64,000 bases of DNA from Colletotrichum lupini (GCF_023278565.1 NC_064673.1:1984001-2048000), one strand, 5' to 3'. Counted from the first letter of the stretch, positions 34,871 to 45,720 are shown. Translations and numbers: made by a program. Notes: generated by a model not told the origin, from the sequence alone.

Positions 34871-36538
34871 CTAAGCACCACTGACGACAGGCAATCTGCC
34901 CTTCAATTGCTCTTGCAGCGTCTCAGCGATCATGACGCGGACGCCTTCTTCCGCAGAGTCCACGATGCTCTTGACTAGGGCATCGAACTGTGCCAAGTTC
35001 GTCGACTTCAAATGCTTGCTGAAGGATTCAAGCATAATCTTTCGAGAGAAAGTATCGGGAAGACGCGCCAGCTGGAGAAGCTTTCCCGCTGCAACAAACT
35101 TGCTGATGTAGGTGATGCTTGTCTCAGATGAAGCCACAGTAAATGCTTCGATTTTAGTGGTCATCTGTTGAGATCTCTGTGTTGGGACCTCCTTGATGAA
35201 CTGAATCTCATCATCGCTGTCTTGAATATCTTCGTTCTTGATGAATGTTCTGCTGGCAGGCTGAGCTCTCTCCGGTCGACTAGTGAGCGGCTCGTCAACT
35301 CCCAAGGGTGCATGTCTTTTTGGGGTCGAGTCAGGAGGGGACTCGACTTGTAGGTTAATGCGTCTCTTCTTCTCACTCTTTGAACTCAGGCTTTGCATAG
35401 GACTCTGAGTTCTCTTGAGATTTGTAGCGACATTGCCCACGAGAGTGTCTGCAGGTCCAGGGCGGTTCGTGTTGCGCCGAGACAGCAGGTTATGACTGAC
35501 ATGGATTGATCTGCGGCTTGACGCGGGCCGGCGTCGTAGGTTGGAGCGAGGCTTAGAGGCGATTCTTGCTGAGATAGTCGCCTTGATGTCTTGTTTCGGT
35601 GTGCGCTGGGACCCTCTACAACTCGCTTGACCATTCAAGTGATATTCATCCTCGTCTGAAGAGCCCGATTCTGACTCTGGGTTCGAAGCGAACTCTGATG
35701 GACTCGGGCGCAGGGACTCCAGTAGTCTTTCTTGTTCAAAGTCTTCTTCCGAGTTTTCTTCTTCAGATCCAGATCCTTCAATCTCGGATTCCGCATACTC
35801 GGATTCTTCATCTTGTCCATCGTCATCATCTTCTTCATCTTCTTCCTCGAGGCAATCTTCATACTCGGACTCAGAGGTATGTTGCTGGCTGTGAACTGGT
35901 TGATTGGTAGCGGCGTTAATCATTGAGTAGATCCTGGATGCTCCGGCCTTGTCATTGGTCGTCCACGTTCTCTGGCGAGCCCAACTACCGCGAACAGCGT
36001 CATCTCTCCACTCTTTGAAGAAGAATATGTTCCGTGCACCCTCTAGGACCACCTTGGCCTGACAGATACCATTTGCATCCGGGGTACAGAGGGCAAAGAA
36101 TTTGGTGTCCCCCTCCCGTCCTGGTTTATAAACAACCTTGAAGGCCTTTCTGATGAAGGGACGAGGGGATGGGTGTGTCGTAAGATTGTTCACGCACTGT
36201 TTTGGGGGCAAGGGAGGCCAACGGCTGGAGTGTGGATGACAGTCGTCAAGGATCTGGAAATCGGGGAGAAACCACCCAATCCAAAGGCCAGTTAGATGGT
36301 CTTTTTGACCTCCGGTGTACACTTCATTGGGCCTTGGCAATCTCCAGCTGTCCTCGAGGTCGAGCCAGCGTATGGCCGGCATGGCGTTGAGTTGTGATAC
36401 AACTCGATCCTGAAACGCGGACACTTGAATGATCATGCTTCGTGGGGGAGAATCGGCGTAGTTCAGACCATCGTTGAAAACATTCAGCCCAGGACTGTAG
36501 CAGATCTCTCCGACAGCATGTTGGCCAGAGGTAGCCAT
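34871..36538 (-). CDS. Unknown protein with long acidic stretch, 555 residues
   Basis: Single open exon from the ATG at 36538. Residues 1-200 look folded, with hydrophobic and aromatic residues (GLWIGWFLPDFQILDD, FKVVYKPGREG, FFFKEWRDDAVRG). Residues about 220-310 are almost entirely Glu, Asp and Ser (EEEDEEDDDDGQDEE), a highly acidic region. After it come basic serine-rich linkers (SNLRRRPASSRRS) with possible nuclear-localisation signals and a charged helical C-terminus of about 110 residues (RKIMLESFSKHLKSTN). I do not recognise a family. Acidic tracts of this kind are common in histone-binding and nucleolar proteins, so a nuclear role is plausible but not shown. It neighbours another basic, probably nuclear, unknown protein on the same strand. 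Confidence 0.72.
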   Translation of the reverse strand: MATSGQHAVGEICYSPGLNVFNDGLNYADSPPRSMIIQVSAFQDRVVSQLNAMPAIRWLDLEDSWRLPRPNEVYTGGQKDHLTGLWIGWFLPDFQILDDCHPHSSRWPPLPPKQCVNNLTTHPSPRPFIRKAFKVVYKPGREGDTKFFALCTPDANGICQAKVVLEGARNIFFFKEWRDDAVRGSWARQRTWTTNDKAGASRIYSMINAATNQPVHSQQHTSESEYEDCLEEEDEEDDDDGQDEESEYAESEIEGSGSEEENSEEDFEQERLLESLRPSPSEFASNPESESGSSDEDEYHLNGQASCRGSQRTPKQDIKATISARIASKPRSNLRRRPASSRRSIHVSHNLLSRRNTNRPGPADTLVGNVATNLKRTQSPMQSLSSKSEKKRRINLQVESPPDSTPKRHAPLGVDEPLTSRPERAQPASRTFIKNEDIQDSDDEIQFIKEVPTQRSQQMTTKIEAFTVASSETSITYISKFVAAGKLLQLARLPDTFSRKIMLESFSKHLKSTNLAQFDALVKSIVDSAEEGVRVMIAETLQEQLKGRLPVVSGA

Positions 36539-37419
36539 GGTGAAATCGATAACGGCTGGTGAATGGAAGTAAGGAGAAAAGTCAATGACGAGGTTGTTAG
36601 TCAGTTTTCATTCGTAGGTAGGGAGAATTCTTTTCTGGTAAAGTGTGTCAAGTGTGGAAGTCCTTGAGAAGTGCGTAGAGAATAGAGTTAGCGTGTTGAA
36701 CGATGGCGAACTTGGGAACAAAGGTGATTTCATTATTTTTCAAACTGAAGATAGATTACTTACTGAGCGTGAGGCTAAAACCTTAAGGATAGCTGAGGCA
36801 GGCTGTCGGAAGATTAGTGGAAGGTTCAGTAAGAGGGCCATGTGATTATGAAACTATAGATTGGTCGTTCCAAGTTGGAAAGAGGTGAGTGAGGTGTTAG
36901 GCGCTGAAGTGTCCGAGAAGGCGCCAAATGGGTGCCGACAATTGTGAAAGATCAAGATGACCTTGAGCAAGAAGAGGATTTAGTTAATACTAATGACTTG
37001 AGCTGCTGCTAACGAAAGATACTAGAAAAAACCTTACGAAAGTAAATGAGCAAAAGTGAGAAGAAGGTACGGCCCGTAATCGGGAATGAAGTTCTCAGAG
37101 CCATCACGCACCTTCCTCCCGGCGTGAACAGTCCGCATAGCCGTTACGGCCCCACAATGGGCGGTGGTCCTCAGTGCTCCGGGCTGACCTAGAATTAAGG
37201 TGGTAGTTGGGGTAGGTAGGTACCTAACTACCTTACTTTGGTACTGTAAGGTACCTTCCTTTTCTAAGCTTTGTTACTCTTCTTCAAGGTTCCAACCCTG
37301 CGAAACAAGAGTGTTCCCAGACCACCACCCCATCAATTGCGGGAATCATCAGACAGCCATCAATCATCAATCAATCGTCAGTCAAAAGATAGCTTCTTAG
37401 TATCCAGGGCAAAACAAAT
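36539..37419. other. Spacer with GGTACC-centred palindrome next to a tRNA
   Basis: The left part is the promoter of the acidic protein gene. Near 37,200-37,262 there is a run of TAGG/CCTA and GGTACC motifs. No protein gene recognised. Confidence 0.5.
37212..37231. repeat. Imperfect 20-bp palindrome centred on GGTACC
   Basis: GTAGGTAGGTACCTAACTAC matches its own reverse complement except at one symmetric pair. It lies about 190 bp from the tRNA gene. Confidence 0.6.
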
Positions 37420-37491
37420 CGCCCGAGCTGGGACTCGAACCCAGAACCTTTGCCACCGGAAAGCAACACGCTGCCATTGCGCCACCCGGCC
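37420..37491 (-). tRNA. tRNA-Arg (anticodon CCG)
   Basis: Read on the minus strand, 72 nt fold as a standard cloverleaf: acceptor GGCCGGG with CTCGGGC, D arm GCGC-loop-GCGT, anticodon stem TTGCT/GGCAA with loop TTCCGGT (anticodon CCG, reading CGG), variable loop of five, and T arm CTGGG-TTCGAGT-CCCAG. The internal promoters are present: A box around TGGCGCAATGG and B box GGTTCGAGTCC. No intron. The second acceptor pair is G:G, a mismatch; the other six pair, one as G:U. Confidence 0.85.
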
Positions 37492-37745
37492 TGATTCATG
37501 AACAAGTTCGGAAATTTCCGCGTTCATATAACGTTGCTCAGCAGGGCCGAGTGCGGATTTTCCGCGATAGGCCGCGCCACAGAACCCTCGCCTGGCTACC
37601 TAGTGGCGTCATTCGCCAAACTCACATTTTCTGTAGGGCCACCATCACCAGCGACGCGACACCGCCCACTTACACCCCCTTGCCGAAACTACAACGGCTT
37701 CACCGCCCTTGAAGTCTTGTCCTTTCCACAGAAATCTTCTTCAAG

Positions 37746-38273
37746 ATGGCTCGTGTTCCAACAATAGCCAACGTCGTCCGCGGTGCAGGCGTCAACATCG
37801 TACTCAAAGCAGACCAACCCACAGGCCGCACCGTCTCCGGGATCGTCCAGGATGTGCTCACGCGCGGCAACCACCCTCGAGGCATCAAAGTCCGGCTCTC
37901 CGACGGCCGGGTCGGACGAGTTCAGTCTCATACCGATGGCAGGCAGCAAGCACAAGATCCGTCATTTATATCCTCGGAAGTCGCCGACGGCTCGACCGGG
38001 TATGGAGACTCACGTAGACCTCCCCGCCGTGGCGGCGGTCGCAGGCAAGATGCCGAGCCTGAGTTGCCTTCGGCGCAGGTTGGACTTGAGGCTTACATTC
38101 GGCCTGCTAAGCAGAAGAATGGTGGGCGAGGTAGAGCGGCTGCGAACTCTGACGCTGAGGTGCAGGAAGTGGCGCCTACTCCGGTTTCTGAGACCGTGAC
38201 CTGCCCTGTCTGCGGCGAGTTTGAGGGTGATGCTGCTGCTGTTGAGCACCATGTCGCGGGTCACTTTGACTGA
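37746..38273 (+). CDS. YwbE-domain (DUF2196) protein with C-terminal zinc finger
   Basis: Single exon of 175 residues from the ATG at 37746 (AAGATGG context). Residues about 5-60 match the small YwbE domain (GRTVSGIVQDVLTRGNHPRGIKVRLSDGRVG by eye, split here), found alone in bacteria as a roughly 65-residue protein of unknown role. Residues 65-140 are a Gly/Arg-rich, low-complexity linker (RRPPRRGGGRRQ). The C-terminal 25 residues form a CPVC...H...H zinc-finger-like motif (CPVCGEF, HHVAGHFD) similar to ubiquitin-binding UBZ fingers. The combination suggests a nucleic-acid or ubiquitin-linked role, but this is inferred. It starts 254 bp beyond the tRNA on the opposite strand. Confidence 0.83.
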   Translation: MARVPTIANVVRGAGVNIVLKADQPTGRTVSGIVQDVLTRGNHPRGIKVRLSDGRVGRVQSHTDGRQQAQDPSFISSEVADGSTGYGDSRRPPRRGGGRRQDAEPELPSAQVGLEAYIRPAKQKNGGRGRAAANSDAEVQEVAPTPVSETVTCPVCGEFEGDAAAVEHHVAGHFD

Positions 38274-38476
38274 AGCACAGTCGCATCATCTCACTTCACA
38301 TCACCACATTCCAATCAGCGCGGCCAGGACTGTTTCACCGAAGTGTCTATTAAGTTTGTGAACCCCTACGTCTCACCTCCCAGGAGAGGTGAGTGAGGAG
38401 CGCAAACGGACTATGTATCCATCTACGGAGGCTTAATCAACCCAGACCTCTGCCAGCAAAGCAGCCACTTCACCTA

Positions 38477-40252
38477 TTACAGACGATACCTGAAGCCGGC
38501 GGTCTTCCAGTCCGTCACATCCTCGTAATCCTCAGGCCGAAGCTCAACCCGATCAACCATGTCCGCGACATCACCAGCAGTACCCTCTGCCTGCATGACC
38601 TTACCGCCACCAACAGCACCAGCACCGCCAGCGCTACCCTCATAACCTTCCTCCCTCGTGCGCTTGGCATTCATCCACTGGAGGTAGAACCGCAGACCGA
38701 GCGCCAGCACCACGACGAGCGAGTAGCAGATCATGATGGTGCGGAAAGCGGTGTTGTAGTGCGGCTCCTCGGAGGCCTTGAAGAACTGCGGGCCCGCAAT
38801 GTTGCCAGCGCAGTAGGCGAGGAACAGCAGAGACGACATGGTCATCTTCTTGGTCACGCCGCGGTAGTTTGCCGAGACAAGAGACATGGCAAGGGGCATG
38901 GCGGCCGGGCCAGGTGACAGGAGGAAGTAGCCAAAGAGCTGGACGCCGCTGCTGACGCTTTCGCGGGAGTAGATGATCGCAGCACCGGTGATGCACGGCA
39001 AAACGACAATGGCAATCAGGATGCAGTTCATCTTGCGGTAGCGGCCCGCGATCCAGCCCGTTCCGGCGATGATGGCGGCGGAGAGGAGCGAGTAGGGGAT
39101 GTTGATGAGTGTCGACTGCAAGCTGGTGAAGCCAAAAGACTTGATGACGAGGTTGGCAAAGTTCTGGGTGCCGCCGTTGGGAATCTGGGTGATGATTTCG
39201 AGACCAAAGATGAACCACGTCTTGGGGTCAATCATGCACTCGACAACCTGGTCCCACTTCCAGTGCGTCTTCTCCGTGGACCCCGTGCCAGCGACGACGA
39301 CGCGGTCGGCGGCGTACCGGCGCTCCTCAGGCTTGAGGAAGCGGGCCTTTGAGATGGTATCAGGCAGCCAGATGAGCAACACAAACGCCCAGACAAAGGT
39401 GAGGACGCCGAGGATGATGTGCATCCAGCGCCAGGGGCCGACCTTGTTGTCGCTCGAGATGTGGCCGAAGCCAAAGGCGACAAAGGAGGCGACGAGCCCG
39501 CCGACGCTGTTGCCGGCGAACCAGATGCCCGTGCGGGTGGGAATCTCGTCGCGGGTGTACCAGGTGGAGGTGAGGAACATGAAGGCAGGCGTGATGGTGG
39601 CCTCTGCGACGCCGAGGAGGAAGCGGACGGTGAGCAGGCCGCCGTAATTTGTGCAGGCAGCTGTGAGGGCGACGACGGCGCCCCAGAAGAAGGTGTTTGC
39701 GGTCATGTACTTTGCGACGGGGAGGCGGGCGATGAGGAGGGAGGTCGGGTAGGTCCAGGCGAAGTAGCCAAAGTAGAAAATGCTGGAGACCCAGCTGTAG
39801 TTCTGGCCCTTGAGATGCTGTACACGAGGTTAGCAACATACCGTCGTAGCGTGGATGAGATGACAAATGGGAAAACGACATACGGTGTCGGTTCTGAGAC
39901 CAAATACAGAGGCGCTGGACAGAATAGTCTTGTCCATGAAGTTGAACATGTAAGTGATGAAGAGCAGCGGGATGATATTGAAATCAATCTTGCGGACAAT
40001 CTTCTTGGCCATGTCGCTGTCAATGTGTTGCCTCTCCCCATCCTGCACCTCTGCGGGAGGGTTCTGCGGTACGTCTGTTGATGACCCCATGTTGGCGAGC
40101 AGGTTCTGCCGTTCGTCGATTGGATCGTCTATTTCTTGATCGTCTTCGTCGACCACTGTCCGAAAACTCGAAGCTCCTACAGAAAATCCCAGGGTCGCAT
40201 CTCGAGAGCGGCGCCGGGGTGTCGTCGCCCTTTTGAATGAGGCGGCGGCCAT
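38477..40252 (-). CDS. MFS transporter, allantoate permease-like (ACS family)
   Basis: Two exons, 40252-39884 and 39817-38477, encode 569 residues; the 66-nt intron (39818-39883) has donor GTATGT, a GCTAAC branch site and acceptor TACAG. About 80 hydrophilic residues precede the first membrane helix (FNIIPLLFITYMFNFMDKTIL). Twelve helices follow in two blocks of six with a cytoplasmic loop between them, as in all MFS carriers; family marks include the segment LLTVRFLLGVAEA in the first half. The arrangement and sequence resemble Dal5-type allantoate/organic-anion permeases of the plasma membrane. Substrate cannot be assigned reliably. The tail after the last helix is Gly/Ala-rich. The adenosine-deaminase-like gene lies divergently about 1.1 kb away; both could act in purine or ureide use, but this is only a suggestion. 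Confidence 0.9.
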
Positions 40253-41381
40253 TCAACAAGGTATCGGGGGCGGGGATGGTCGCGACCTTTCCGCGGCCAA
40301 AAGAAGAAATACAGCAAAAGAGTACGTTACGTGCCTTATCTTCCGCCGATCTTCCCCGACAATGACAGGCCCGACGCGTTCGCCTGTTTCTCCTCTTCTC
40401 TCCCTCTCTCGCTCCGGTTCCCTTGTCCAACGAACGGTTTTACGGCCGCGAACCGGTAAATTCACCGACCACAATGTCTAGACAATGACCGATAACAGGA
40501 CGTCAATTGATAAGACAAGCGTTTGCGTCCGTCGGGTGGGAGTGGGCGAACGGTTTAGCGACCGCTAGACTCCGCTGAATAGACGGTGTTCTCCAGTGTC
40601 TTGCGTGGATTGGCCTGGAGATATCGTCCCACCTTCGTGTGCTGTCGGCGAATATCCGAACCGACGAGATACGACGTTACTCCGCTAGTGGCGCTACAGC
40701 GATCGCGCCGTTCAATGAGCTCTCGTGGCACCGTCGCGATGTGGGGAGAGCAGAGGACGTTTGACGGATTTTGGAGATGAATGAAGACCATGTGAGTGGA
40801 CGAGCGCAGAGTTGCTGACATAAACTAAAGGTGTTCGATACCGACTCGGCGGTTATGGTTGGCCCATGGGCAGAATATGGGGGGATCAAAACTTTAGTCT
40901 TTGATTTTGTGACTCTTGTTGCTAGTAATTTCCTTATCGAATCCTTCTTGAATACCCCACAATGCTGCGAACATCGGCCATCAGAACTCCATTCTGATGT
41001 TTCCAGTCTAATATGATTCGTGCTTCTCACACGCCGAGGTATACAAATGTTCCAGAACTAAGCTTGTTGAGAAATGGCTTGTGGAATTGTCTTAGCCGAC
41101 GAGAAGAGATCCATCGTCGAGTTGTCGGACCACGTCCGGCGCTGTATGACTACTGACTGACGGGCTATTTACCACGTGACGCCCAGCTGGATCGGCAAAG
41201 GTGCCCGCGGAGGCTAGAAAGATATCAAGACATCCTAGTCTCGAGCCGCCATATCCTCCCCGCTTGATTGGCTCTTCATTTACACGATCAGACTTCTCAA
41301 CTATCACTGTCTTCTCATCTTGACACCAGCAACCGGGAACCTGGAATCTGACAGCGGGCCAACCCCAATAAACCGAGAACC
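40253..41381. other. Divergent promoter region
   Basis: This 1.1-kb spacer separates the MFS gene (leftward) from the deaminase-like gene (rightward) and must contain both promoters. The several short frames on both strands overlap and have no domains. Confidence 0.55.
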
Positions 41382-42476
41382 ATGAACGGCCTCGAAATCT
41401 CACCCTTTGTTGCCTCCCTCCCCAAGGTTGAGCTGCACATCCACATCGAGGGAACCCTCCTCCCCGCCCTCCGCTGGAAACTCGCAAAACGCAACAACGT
41501 GCCCCTCCAATACGAAACCTACGAGGCCCTCTTGGACTCATACAAGGTCTTCTTCAATCATCGCCCCGAAATCAACGGCCGCGTCCCAGGTATCCCGACG
41601 TTCCTCGAGGCTTACTTCGCTGGCTGCGAAGTATTGAAAACAGAAAATGACTTTTACGAAATGTCAATGGACTACTTCCGGCGCTGCGCCGAGATGAATG
41701 TCCGCTACGTCGAGCCGTTTTTCGACATCCAGGCGCACACGCGGAGGGGCGTGCCTGCGGAGGATGTGTTGAATGGGTACCTGAGAGCTCAGCGTGATGG
41801 CGCGGAGGTGCATGGTGTAAAGTCGAATTGGATATTTTGCTTCATTCGCGATGAAAGCCTCGAGGACGGGTTGGCTGCGTACGAGGCTGCCAGGCCGTGG
41901 GCTGCTGGTATTGTCGAGGGTGGCAAGGGTCTCTTCCACGCTGTCGGGTTGGCTAGCAACGCCTTCAAGAGGCCGCCGATGCTCTTCGAGCAAGGATTCC
42001 AGAGGGCGAAGAAGGATGGGCTGCATGTCACGATGCACTGCGATTTCGGGCAAAAGGACACGTTTGAGCACGTCCACGAGGCGATTTTTGATGTCTGTGA
42101 TGGCGCTGGAGCGGAGCGTATTGATCACGGGCTTGATGCGGCGGATAAGGAGGAACTGCTTCAGGGGTTGTTAGATCGAGGTATCGGCTTGACGTTGTGT
42201 CCCCACGCGTATCACCGGCGGACGGCGACGGAAGTGCTGTTTCCCAAGATTCGGACGTTGTGGGAAAGGGGTGTCAAGTTTAACATTAACAGCGATGACC
42301 CGGTATACATGCATGATGTTTGGGTAGATGGCAACATGCAGAAGGCGTATACCTACTGTGGATTCAGTAAGAAGGAAATGGTCAAGCTGGCGAGGAATGG
42401 AGTTGACATGTGTTGGGCTAGCGAGGAGGTGAAGAAGAAATTGTATCGAGAGTTGGATGCAGTTGAGACAGACTAG
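41382..42476 (+). CDS. Adenosine/adenine deaminase-like metal hydrolase
   Basis: Single exon, 364 residues, from an ATG in good context (ACCATGA). The TIM-barrel deaminase marks are present: His19-X-His21 with the following Glu-Gly (HIHIEGTL), His249 in RIDHG, and Asp305-Asp306 in NSDDP, which bind zinc and activate water. The usual HAGE motif that supplies a zinc-binding His and the catalytic Glu reads instead H219-C-D-F, so the Glu position is occupied by Phe222. The zinc ligands therefore look complete but the acid/base residue is altered. I believe similar HCD-type relatives exist among bacterial and fungal proteins annotated as adenosine deaminases, which would make this a subfamily feature rather than damage. 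The likely reaction is hydrolytic deamination of a purine or related ring, but the substrate is uncertain. Confidence 0.85.
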   Translation: MNGLEISPFVASLPKVELHIHIEGTLLPALRWKLAKRNNVPLQYETYEALLDSYKVFFNHRPEINGRVPGIPTFLEAYFAGCEVLKTENDFYEMSMDYFRRCAEMNVRYVEPFFDIQAHTRRGVPAEDVLNGYLRAQRDGAEVHGVKSNWIFCFIRDESLEDGLAAYEAARPWAAGIVEGGKGLFHAVGLASNAFKRPPMLFEQGFQRAKKDGLHVTMHCDFGQKDTFEHVHEAIFDVCDGAGAERIDHGLDAADKEELLQGLLDRGIGLTLCPHAYHRRTATEVLFPKIRTLWERGVKFNINSDDPVYMHDVWVDGNMQKAYTYCGFSKKEMVKLARNGVDMCWASEEVKKKLYRELDAVETD

Positions 42477-42738
42477 AACAATAGTACGTAAAAGAAATTT
42501 GAGGTCATCGAAACCATGCATCGTGTGTGGTCTCATGCTAAATCCGTGAGATACAGACTGAGGTCCACTCATCGGGTTACCATAGGATTCAACATGTTGG
42601 GATTGTAGCGACTACCCAGCATCTTATTCTCTGTTTTAGAAACTCATCAACATATGAGAGCTCTTTCGAAAGTGGCTACATAACGGCGTTTTCGATACCA
42701 CCGGACGCAATTCATTACGCAAGACGTTTTCCATCACT

Positions 42739-43852
42739 TTAAGCAGCCGGCACCGAGAGCTTCTTTCCCAGTTCCCGACGGTGCAAGAACCTGATCAACA
42801 ACGAAGTGCCCGCCATACCAACAGCAAAAAAGATCATCGTGATATAACCCTTCGGGTACCGCGGAGCCTCGATTTGCTGCCAAATAAGCAGCGGCAACCA
42901 TGCCTGGAAAACGTACGCCATCTGATTCATCGAGCCAGTTACGAGCGCTCGCTCTTCGTTATCGTCTTTGCAAATCTCATGGGCCCATGCGAACGTCAAC
43001 CCGCTGATGCCACCACCGAATCCGACGAGAAGGAAACAGCCCCATTTCCATGAGTCGGAAATGTTCCACGCCGCTAAACTTGAGTAGATGACGATGTTGA
43101 GTGTTCCGGAGAAGACTATCGGTGGCCATCTCTCGCCCTTGAAAACCGAGTCCGAAGACCAGGCGTATATCCACGTCGTTATCACGGTGATGGCGGATGT
43201 AATTGTCGGATATGTGTTGTACTCCTTGACAGAATATCCCTCTCCCTTCAACCACAACTGGAACGCAGGCTGACTCATAATTCCGCATCCATTGTTGAAG
43301 AAGATATAAAGCGCTGTAAGGGCGTAAATATGCCAACTGGTGAAAATCTTCTTAATTTTGGCCTTTGTGAACGGCTGACGATTCGCTCTACCTTCAAGCT
43401 GCATTCGTTTTTGCGCGAGCGCCACATCATCTTTGGTCAACCACCAGGCTTTTGTGATTTCAGGCACGTCGGGCAGGAAGAAGAACCCGGCAATCGCAAT
43501 CGGCAGGGAAATGACGGTATCGACGATGAAGAGCCACTGCCAGCCCTTCCATCCATGAACGCCGCTGAGGTTGTAGACGGCAGCCATGAGGTAGCCCGAG
43601 AACATGGAGCCGATGGAGCCTGCGGAGTGGAAAAGGCAGGATCGCTTGGCAAGTTCGTCTTTTCTGTACCAGCATCCGATGATGTACTGCATGCCTGGGT
43701 AGAATGTACTCTCGGCGAGACCGATGAAGAACCGGAGAACGTAAAGCTGGGTGACATTTGTGCATTTGATCATGAGAATTGTTAGGACGGCCCATGTGCA
43801 TTCGCAGGCAGGGATCCAGATTGATGGCCGGACGCGAGTGAGAAGGATGTTG
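42739..43852 (-). pseudogene. MFS transporter (pantothenate/Fen2-Liz1-like), C-terminal part; gene split by transposons
   Basis: An open exon from an acceptor at 43853-43854 (TATAG) to a stop at 42739 encodes about 370 residues; a whole protein should have about 500. It starts in frame with SNILLTRVRPSIWIPACE, the second-helix region of the family, continues with the helix FIGLAESTFYPGM, and contains FFNNGCGIMSQPAFQLWL and the middle-loop and second-half helices. The first 120-130 residues are missing from the adjacent sequence. Directly upstream is an intron with a TACTAAC branch site, into which a 7,426-bp Copia element has inserted. About 60 bp of host-like sequence remain beyond it, ending at a donor (GTAAGC on the minus strand, 51363-51358), and then another element begins. 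The N-terminal exon may lie beyond the window or be lost. The remaining exon shows no stops and no RIP-like decay. Confidence 0.82.
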
Positions 43853-43866
43853 CTATAGAAAATAGT

Positions 43867-43871
43867 TAGTA
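43867..43871. repeat. Target-site duplication TAGTA, left copy
   Basis: TAGTA precedes the element and is repeated at 51298-51302. On the minus strand it is the TACTA of the host intron's TACTAAC branch site. Confidence 0.88.
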
Positions 43872-44076
43872 TGTTAGTATCCCTATTGCAGGGTAGTTAG
43901 TTCGAACCGTAGTTAATAAAGAGATTAATTAAACTATATAAATATCTACGTAGTAAGTATAAAAAGGAGGTTCTAACCGTAGGTTAGGCTAGCTATAATA
44001 ATTATAAATAGGGCCCCTAATTAGCCCCTATATAGTTAGCTATATACCGTAGTTAAATTAGACTTTTAATCTAATA
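43872..44076 (-). repeat. Left (3') LTR of Copia copy 2
   Basis: Its outer end is unmutated (TGTTAGTATCCC, GTTCGAACCG) while its inner end shows RIP-type changes (CTAATA in place of CCGACA). Confidence 0.88.
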
Positions 44077-44199
44077 CTAACTTTCTCTTTTTTTCTATTA
44101 ATTTAATTACTACGGTTAGAGGTATAATTCGACCTCGGGCCCGTTTACTAAGTCGTTTCCTTTTCCCCTTTTTCTCTATTCTTTTTAAATTAATTTATC

Positions 44200-45720
44200 C
44201 CTCTATTTATATAATAACTTTTTTATTATTTATAAATTACTTTAATCCCTTATTTAATACTATTTTTATAAAAGCGTTTATAAAGTTATTTTTATTATCA
44301 ATTTAATAAATTTTAAGTATCTTGCGCCTTTTATATAATTACTTAAGGGCTATAATATCGATTATAAGCCTCTTTTCCTTCGTCGTTCCTAATTTAATAA
44401 GGTATTTATATAGTAAGTAAGAATTAGTATAAATAACTATTAGAATAAGTAAAAGGCTAATTTAATTAGTAATCTTTTTTAATATTATTAAAATTACATA
44501 AGAGAGGTTAATATTATTAACTATACTATAAACCTCTAATACTAATATATTTCTTGTTACTTACTTATTTTTAGTTAATAAGTAATAAATTATATTACTA
44601 TATATAGTAAATTCGCTCTTATTTATACTCTCGTTAGCTAGGATAATAATATACTTTAATTACGAAATAAGGTCGTTATTATTTATAAATAACCTATTAA
44701 TAAAGATATAGAGCTTACTAATCGTAAAGTTAATTAGGTAATAAATAAGACCTCGATTAAGATTCATTTATTATTACTTAAGCCGCTTATTAAGTACTTT
44801 AACGTTTTATTTAATTAAATTTATAACTTACGCTACTTTAGTATAATTAAAAATTACTTTAGGTTAATAAATACTTATAATATATACCCCTTACGTAAGC
44901 TTAGCTTTATACCGCTTTTTAATATTAGTTACGTTCGGATTAACAAGGTTAATTTTCTTACCCTACCCCTTTTATTAAAAAACGACGGTTTCTTTTTTAA
45001 TTATAAGAATCCCGCTATTAAATACTAAGGGGGTATTTATTATAAGGACCTCTTTTAGCTTCGCTATAAAGCCCGCTTTTTAAAGCTCCTTATCCTCTTT
45101 TTTTATAAAATTAATATTAAATAAGCTTAATATATCGTCGGTTTATATTTTAATAATCCTAAATTAGTTATTTTTATATTCCGTAATTAGTAAGTACGGG
45201 TCGTATATAGAGGTAACTATTAATAGTTAATTAATATAAAAATCGTAATAAGTAGCTTATTAATAGGTACCCGATTTTACGAGCTTATATAGTAGCTTAA
45301 GCACTTTAATAATCGTATTTTTTAAGTACTTATTAGCTATTTCCTTTAGTAAATAGGCTAGGATTTTTTTTATAAGCCCTGTGGCCGATTAAGTATAGGC
45401 CTAGGTAATATTACGGCTCTAAATCTCGTATCCCTTTTTTTATAACGATACTATTAATACTATTATTAATCGTTAGCTATAGCGCTATATAGTAAGTAAT
45501 TATATAAGTAGCGTCGCTTTTTTAATATTACTATACCCTTAAATTATATATCTAGACTTCTCGTATAACTAGGGTATTCCTTTCCCTTTAATCTTACGAT
45601 CTATTCGTAATTTAAATATATAAAGGTTTATATATTTTTTTAAGTTATATAGGATAAATTAATAGACCCCTCGATTATAAAAAGTATTTATTTCGATAAG
45701 ATCTAATCCTTTATATAGCT
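44200..45720 (-). pseudogene. Copia pol relic of copy 2
   Basis: Reverse-complement counterpart of the pol relic of copy 1. The block beginning KSYIKD..ILSK near 45,690 and the RNase H region down to about 44,300 can be aligned to it by eye, through many stops. Confidence 0.78.

Noticed and set aside
38393..40081. Long plus-strand frames (174, 182 and 220 codons) opposite the MFS gene
   Set aside because: They are antisense shadows of a well-supported 12-helix transporter and show no domain.
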